Source of the DNA: Ptiloglossa arizonensis
Lineage: Eukaryota > Arthropoda > Insecta > Hymenoptera > Colletidae
DNA length: 64,000 nucleotides
Assembly (NCBI RefSeq): GCF_051014685.1
Contig: NW_027478385.1
Coordinates: 9,176,001-9,240,000, forward strand
Direction: 5' to 3'
Each line of letters starts with the position of its first letter. Within the stretch, counting starts at the first letter, position 1. This document shows, piece by piece, positions 59,634 to 64,000 of this stretch. Under the pieces are notes generated by a model, which was not told where the DNA came from, made no database searches, and worked only from the letters and a program-made list of their open reading frames with translations. Position numbers and translations under genes: made by a program.

Positions 59634-61240
59634 CGCAATTCTGCTGCTCCAAACGCTTAACCAGAATGGCCTAGGGAAAAAATACACATACCGTTGTAAT
59701 CGGGCGAGTTTCTACTTTCCGATGCACTAGGAGTTTTTGGGTTAGGTCGATCCGTTCGCGAGATATGGGAGTTTGATGCCAAGAAATGTTTGAGAAGGCA
59801 AAAAATTTTCGCAATTCTGCTGCTCCAAACGCTTAACCAGGATGGCCTAGGGAAAAAATATACATACCGTTGTAATCGGGCGAGTTTCTACTTTCAGGTG
59901 CAATAGGAATTTTTGGGTTAGGTCAATCCGTTCGCGAGATATGGGAGTTTGAAGCCAAGAAATGGTTGAGAAGGCAAAAAATTTTTCGCAATTCTGCTGC
60001 TCCAAACGCTTAACCAGAATGGCCTAGGGAAAAAATACACATACCGTTGTAATCGGGCGAGTTTCTACTTTCAGATGCAATAGGAATTTTTTGGTTAAGT
60101 CAATCCGTTCGCGAGATATGGGAGTTTGAAGCCAAGAAATGGTTGAGAAGGCAAAAAATTTTTCGCAATTCTGCTGCTCCAAACGCTTAACCAGAATGGC
60201 CGAGGGAAAAAATACACATACCGTTGTAATCGGGCGAGTTTCTACTTTCAGCCGCAATAGGAATTTTTGGGTTAGGTCAATCCGTTCGCGAGATATGGGA
60301 GTTTGAAGCCAAGAAATGGTTGAGAAGGCAAAAAATTTTTCGCACTTCTGCTGCTTCAAACGCTAAACCAGAATGGCCTAGGGAAAAAATACACATACCG
60401 TTGTAATCGGGCGAGTTTCTACCTTCAGTTACAATAGGAATTTTTGAGTTAGGTCAATCCGTTCGCGAGATATGGGACTTTGAAGCTAAGAAATGGTTGA
60501 GAAGGCAAAAAATTTTTCGCAATTCTGCTGCTCCAAACGCTTAACCAGAATGGCCTACGGAAAAAATACACATACCGTTGTAATCGGGCGAGTTTCTACT
60601 TTCAGACGCAATAGGAATTTTTGGGTTAGGTCAATCCGTTCGCGAGATGTGGGAGTTTGAAGACAAGAAATGGTTGAGAAGGCAAGAAATTTTTCGCAAT
60701 TCTGCTGCTACAAACGCTTAACCAGAATGGCCTAGGGAAAAAATACAGGTACCGCTGTAATCGGGCGAGTTTCTACTTTCAGATGCAATAGGAATTTTTG
60801 GGTTAGGGCAATCCGTTCGCGAGATATGGGAGTTTGAAGCCAAGAAATGGTTGAGAAGGCAAAAAATTTTTCGCAATTCTGCGGCTCCTAACGCTTAACC
60901 AGGATGGCCTAGGGAAAAAATACACATACCTTTGTAATCGGGCGAGTTGCTACTTTCAGATGCAATAGGAATTTTTGGGTAAGGTCAATCCGTTCGCGAG
61001 ATATGGGAGTTTGAAGCCAAGAAATGGTTGAGAAGGCAAAAAATTTTTCGCAATTCTGCTGCTCCTAACGCTTAACCAGAATGGCCTAGGGAAAAAATTC
61101 ACATACCGCTGTAATCGGGCGAGTTTCTACTTTCAGTCGCAACAGGAATTTTTGGGTTAGGTCAATCCGTTCGCGAGATATGGGAGTTTGAAGCCAAGAA
61201 ATGGTTGAGAAGGCAAAAAATTTTTCGCAATTCTGCTGCT

Positions 61241-61795
61241 CCAGACGCTTCACCAGAACGGCCTAGGGAAAAAATACACATACCGTTGTAATCGGGCGAG
61301 TTTCTACTTTCAGACGCAACAGGAATTTTTGGGTTAGGTCAATCCGTTCGCGAGATATGGGACTTTGAAGCTAAGAAATGGTTGACAAGACAATAAATTT
61401 TTCGCACTTTTGCTGCTCCAATCGCTTAGCAGAATGGCCTAAGGGAAAAATACACCTACCGTTGTAATCGGGCGAGTTTCTACTTTCAAATGCAATAGGA
61501 ATTTTTGGGTTAGGTCAATCCGTTCGCGAGATGTGGGAGTTTGAAGCTAAGAAATGGTTGAGAAGACAACAAATTTTTCGCACTTCTGCTGCTCCAAACG
61601 CTTAACCAGAATGGCCTTGGGAAAAAATACACGTACCGCTGTAATCGGGCGAGTTTCTACTTTCAGATGCAATAGGAATTTTTGGGTTAGGTCAATCCGT
61701 TCGCGAGATATGGGAGTTTGAAGCTAAGAAATGGTTGATAAGGCAAGAAATTTTTCGCAATTCTGCGGCTCCTAACGCTTAACCAGAATGGGCTA
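61241..61795. repeat. Long-range copy of the 17.5-18.1 kb monomer run
   Basis: The order ccagacgcttcacc, cacttttgctgctccaatcg with cctaaggg, gatgtgggag, gccttggg with ccgctg, and gataaggcaag with gcggctcctaacgc is the same as at 17,525-18,080 (247 monomers less 3 bases away), 23,541 and 28,318. A partial version is at 1,240-1,600. This ties the left zone, the 34-monomer units and the right zone to one older monomer order. Confidence 0.78.
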
Positions 61796-61860
61796 GGCAA
61801 AAATACACATTCCGTTGTAATCGGGCGAGTTTCTACTTTCAGACGCAACAGGAATTTTTG

Positions 61861-62148
61861 TGTTAGGTCAATCCGTTCGCGAGATATGGGACTTTGAAGC
61901 TAAGAAATGGTTGACAAGACAATAAATTTTTCGCACTTTTGCTGCTCCAATCGCTTAACCAGAATGGCCTAAGGGAAAAATACACGTACCGTTGTAATCG
62001 GGCGAGTTTCTACTTTCAAATGCAATAGGGATTTTTGGGTTAGGTCAATCCGTTCGCGAGATGTGGGAGTTTGAAGACAAGAAATGGTTGAGATGGCAAG
62101 AAATTTTTCGCAATTCTGCTGCTACAAACGCTTAACCAGAATGGCCTA
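61861..62148. repeat. Short 1,770-bp-offset duplication in the right zone
   Basis: Matches 63,631-63,918 at an offset of 1,770 bp, including the unusual gcaatagggattttt form (near 62,026 and 63,796), cacttttgctgctcc, gatgtgggag and gctacaaacgc. One difference is gagatggcaag near 62,092. The copies part at 62,149 (g) versus 63,919 (c). Confidence 0.75.
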
Positions 62149-64000
62149 GGGAAAAAATACAGGTACCGCTGTAATCGGGCGAGTTTCTACTTTCAGATGC
62201 AATAGGAATTTTTGGGTTAGGGCAATCCGTTCGAGAGATATGGGAGTTTGAAGCCAAGAAATGGTTGAGAAGGCAAAAAATTTTTCGCAATTCTGCTGCT
62301 CCAAACGCTTAACCAGAATGGCCTAGGGAAGAAATACACCCACCGTTGTAATCGGGCAAGTTTCTACTTTCAGTTAGAATAGGAATTTTTTGGTTAAGTC
62401 AATCCGTTCGCGAGATATGGGACTTTGAAGCTAAGAAATGGTTGAGAAGGCAAAAAATTTTTCGCAATTCTGCTGCTCCAAACGCTTAACCAGAATGGCC
62501 TAGGGAAAAAATACACATACCGTTGTAATCGGGCGAGTTTCTACTTTCAGATGCAACAGGAATTTTTGGGTTAGGTCAATCCGTTCGCGAGATATGGGAC
62601 ATTGAAGCTAAGAAATGGTTGACAAGACAACAAATTTTTCGCACTTCTGCTGCTCCAAACGCTTAACCAGAATGGCCTAGGGAAAAAATACACATACCGT
62701 TGTAATCGGGCGAGCTTCTACTTTCAGACGCAATAGGAATTTTTGGGTTAGGTCAATTCGTTCGCGAGATATGGGAGTTTGAAGCAAAGAAATGGTTGAG
62801 AAGAGAACAAATTTTTCGCAATTCTGCTGCTCCAAAGGCTTATCCAGAATGGCCTAGGGATAAAATACACATACCGTTGTAATCGGGCGAGTTTCTACTT
62901 TCAGACGCAATAGGAATTTTTGGGTTAGGTCAATCCGTTCGCGAGACATGGGACTTTGAAGCTAAGAAATGGTTGACAAGACAATAAATTTTTCGCACTT
63001 CTGCTGCTCCAATCGCTTAACCAGAATGGGCTAAGGGAAAAATACGCGTACCGTTGTAATCGGGCGAGTTTCTAATTTCAAATGCAATAGGAATTTTTGG
63101 GTTAGGTCAATCCGTTCGCGAGGTATGGGAGTTTGAAGCTAAGAACTGGTTGAGAAGAGAACAAATTTTTCACAATTCTGTTGCTCCAAACGCTTAACCA
63201 GAATGGCCTAGGGAAAAAATACGCATACCGTTATAATCGGGCGAGTTTCTAATTTCAGACGCAGCAGGAATTTTTGGGTTTGGTCAATCCTTTCGCGAGA
63301 TATGGGACTTTGAAACTAAGAAATGGTTGAGAAGGCAACAAATTTTTCGCAATTCTGCTGCTCCAAACGCTTAACCAGAATGGCCTAGGGAAAATATACA
63401 CGTACCGTTGTAATCGGGCTAGTTTTTAATTTCAAATGCAATAGGAATTTTTGGGTTAGGTCAATCCGTTCGCGAGATGTGGGAGTTTGAAGCCAAGAAA
63501 TGGTTGAGAAGGCAAAAAATTTTTCGCAATTCTGCTGCTCCAAACGCTTAACCAGAATGTGCTAGGGAAGAAATACACATACCGTTGTAATCGGGCGAGT
63601 TTCTACTTTCAGACCCAACAGGAATTTTTGGGTTAGGTCAATCCGTTCGCGAGATATGGGACTTTGAAGCTAAGAAATGGTTGACAAGACAATAAATTTT
63701 TCGCACTTTTGCTGCTCCAATCGCTTAACCAGAATGGCCTAAGGGAAAAATACACGTACCGTTGTAATCGGGCGAGTTTCTACTTTCAAATGCAATAGGG
63801 ATTTTTGGGTTAGGTCAATCCGTTCGCGAGATGTGGGAGTTTGAAGACAAGAAATGGTTGAGAAGGCAAGAAATTTTTCGCAATTCTGCTGCTACAAACG
63901 CTTAACCAGAATGGCCTACGGAAAAAATACACATACCGTTGTAATCGGGCGAGTTTCTACTTTCAGACGCAATAGGAATTTTTGGGTTAGGTCAATCCGT

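Larger units (their letters stand above)
59472..59648. repeat. Reference monomer (matches the eyeballed consensus)
   Basis: This copy carries the commonest base at the positions I compared and serves as a coordinate frame. It has 31 C and 43 G in 177 bp (41.8% GC) and 8 CpG. The most conserved stretches are positions 43-70 (ccgttgtaatcgggcgag and following) and 101-122 (aatccgttcgcgag and following). Variation is concentrated at positions 1-35, 71-100 and 128-170. The subfamily markers sit there: cctaggg or ccgaggg near 23-29, the gatgcaat slot at 73-80, and gaagccaag or gaagctaag near 127-135. Confidence 0.9.
56806..60500. repeat. Right part of the new-type zone with a short old-type interruption
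   Basis: From 56.8 to 58.88 kb the new-type order continues, with a gttgcaatagg/agaaggg/ataaatacgc run at 57.4-57.9 kb resembling 39.5-40 and 41.25-41.8 kb. About 58.88-59.5 kb is old-type (gaattcaag, gattggccttggg, ccgctgtaatcggg, gcggctcctaacgc). From 59.5 to 60.5 kb new-type forms return for the last time (ccgatgcactagg near 59,720, ccgaggg near 60,203, ttacaatagg near 60,429). A one-base deletion lies near 59,807 (aaaaaattttcgc). No gene seen. Confidence 0.8.
1..64000. repeat. 177-bp satellite DNA array, 361 full monomers plus one partial
   Basis: The window is filled end to end by head-to-tail copies of one 177-bp monomer. I set the monomer start at the cc of ccaaacgctt. Starts fall at 1, 178, 355 and so on; the last start I can place is 63,894, which is 361 x 177 minus 4 bases. 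Landmarks recur in fixed order in each copy: ggcctaggg, ccgttgtaatcgggcgag, gcaataggaattttt, ggtcaatccgttcgcgag, gatatggga, aagaaatggttgag and tttttcgcaattctgctg. Orientation never changes and no foreign DNA interrupts the array. Nucleosome-sized monomers in long homogeneous arrays are typical of eukaryotic centromeric or pericentromeric satellites. That location is inferred from the class, not shown here. I do not recognise the family or the species. Confidence 0.98.
60501..64000. repeat. Right heterogeneous satellite zone (old-type monomers)
   Basis: About 20 monomers of mixed old-type variants. The gctacaaacgc monomer, which follows gaagacaag in its neighbour, recurs at 60,707, 62,121 and 63,891 (8 monomers less 2 bases, then 10 monomers). 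Single-base deletions at cgcttagcag (near 61,427) and ctaggcaaaaatac (near 61,797) account for the 2 bases. A run at 61,241-61,795 matches the 17,525-18,080 run. The last complete monomer ends at 63,893 and a 107-bp partial copy fills 63,894-64,000. No gene seen. Confidence 0.85.

Noticed and set aside
1..64000. CRISPR array
   Set aside because: Repeats are regular but directly adjacent with no unique spacers. The 177-bp unit is far longer than CRISPR repeats.
1..64000. Assignment to a named plant, insect or vertebrate satellite family
   Set aside because: I do not recognise the monomer with certainty, and monomer length plus composition fit several eukaryotic lineages. A BLAST of 59,472-59,648 against satellite databases would decide it.

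Overview
The whole 64,000-base window is one uninterrupted, head-to-tail satellite DNA array. The monomer is 177 bp. By position bookkeeping there are 361 complete monomers (1 to 63,893) plus a 107-bp partial copy at the right edge, and total phase drift is only 4 bases. All copies share one orientation. I found no gene, RNA gene, transposon, inversion or unique spacer on either strand. A homogeneous array of nucleosome-sized monomers with nested higher-order repeats is typical of eukaryotic centromeric or pericentromeric DNA. I do not recognise the family by name and cannot assign a species. The consensus is about 42% GC and not depleted in CpG (8 seen, about 7.5 expected).

Layout. 1-4,603 and about 60,500-64,000 hold heterogeneous monomers with few or short duplications, which I call 'old-type' variants. 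About 5.9-17 kb and 33.6-60.5 kb hold a different, recurring 'new-type' set (ccgaggg, ccgatgcactagg, ttacaatagg and cagtatgg monomers), with a short old-type stretch at 58.9-59.5 kb. Between the two new-type zones lies a 95-monomer block (about 16.74-33.56 kb), made of three copies of a 34-monomer unit built mostly from old-type monomers. Its middle copy is shortened to 27 monomers.

Higher-order structure. Nested tandem duplications at offsets of 2, 6, 8, 10, 34 and 35 monomers can be mapped. They include 1,770-bp (10-monomer) repeats at 4.6-8.1, 39.4-42.4, 42.9-46.5 and 61.9-63.9 kb, an 8-monomer repeat at 7.3-10.1 kb, and a second large duplication at 46.1-50.6 / 52.1-56.8 kb. Copies differ by only a handful of bases per kilobase or less. 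Several crossover intervals lie inside hybrid monomers, one confined to 3 bases. The pattern fits repeated in-register unequal exchange or amplification.

Possible function. Nearly every monomer carries a 17-bp element matching 8 of the 9 key positions of the CENP-B box, plus a weaker 7-of-9 match 64 bp away. This is a motif observation, not proof of protein binding. Open frames on the minus strand exist only because 177 is a multiple of 3 and a TAG stop is lost in some variants. I do not regard them as genes.
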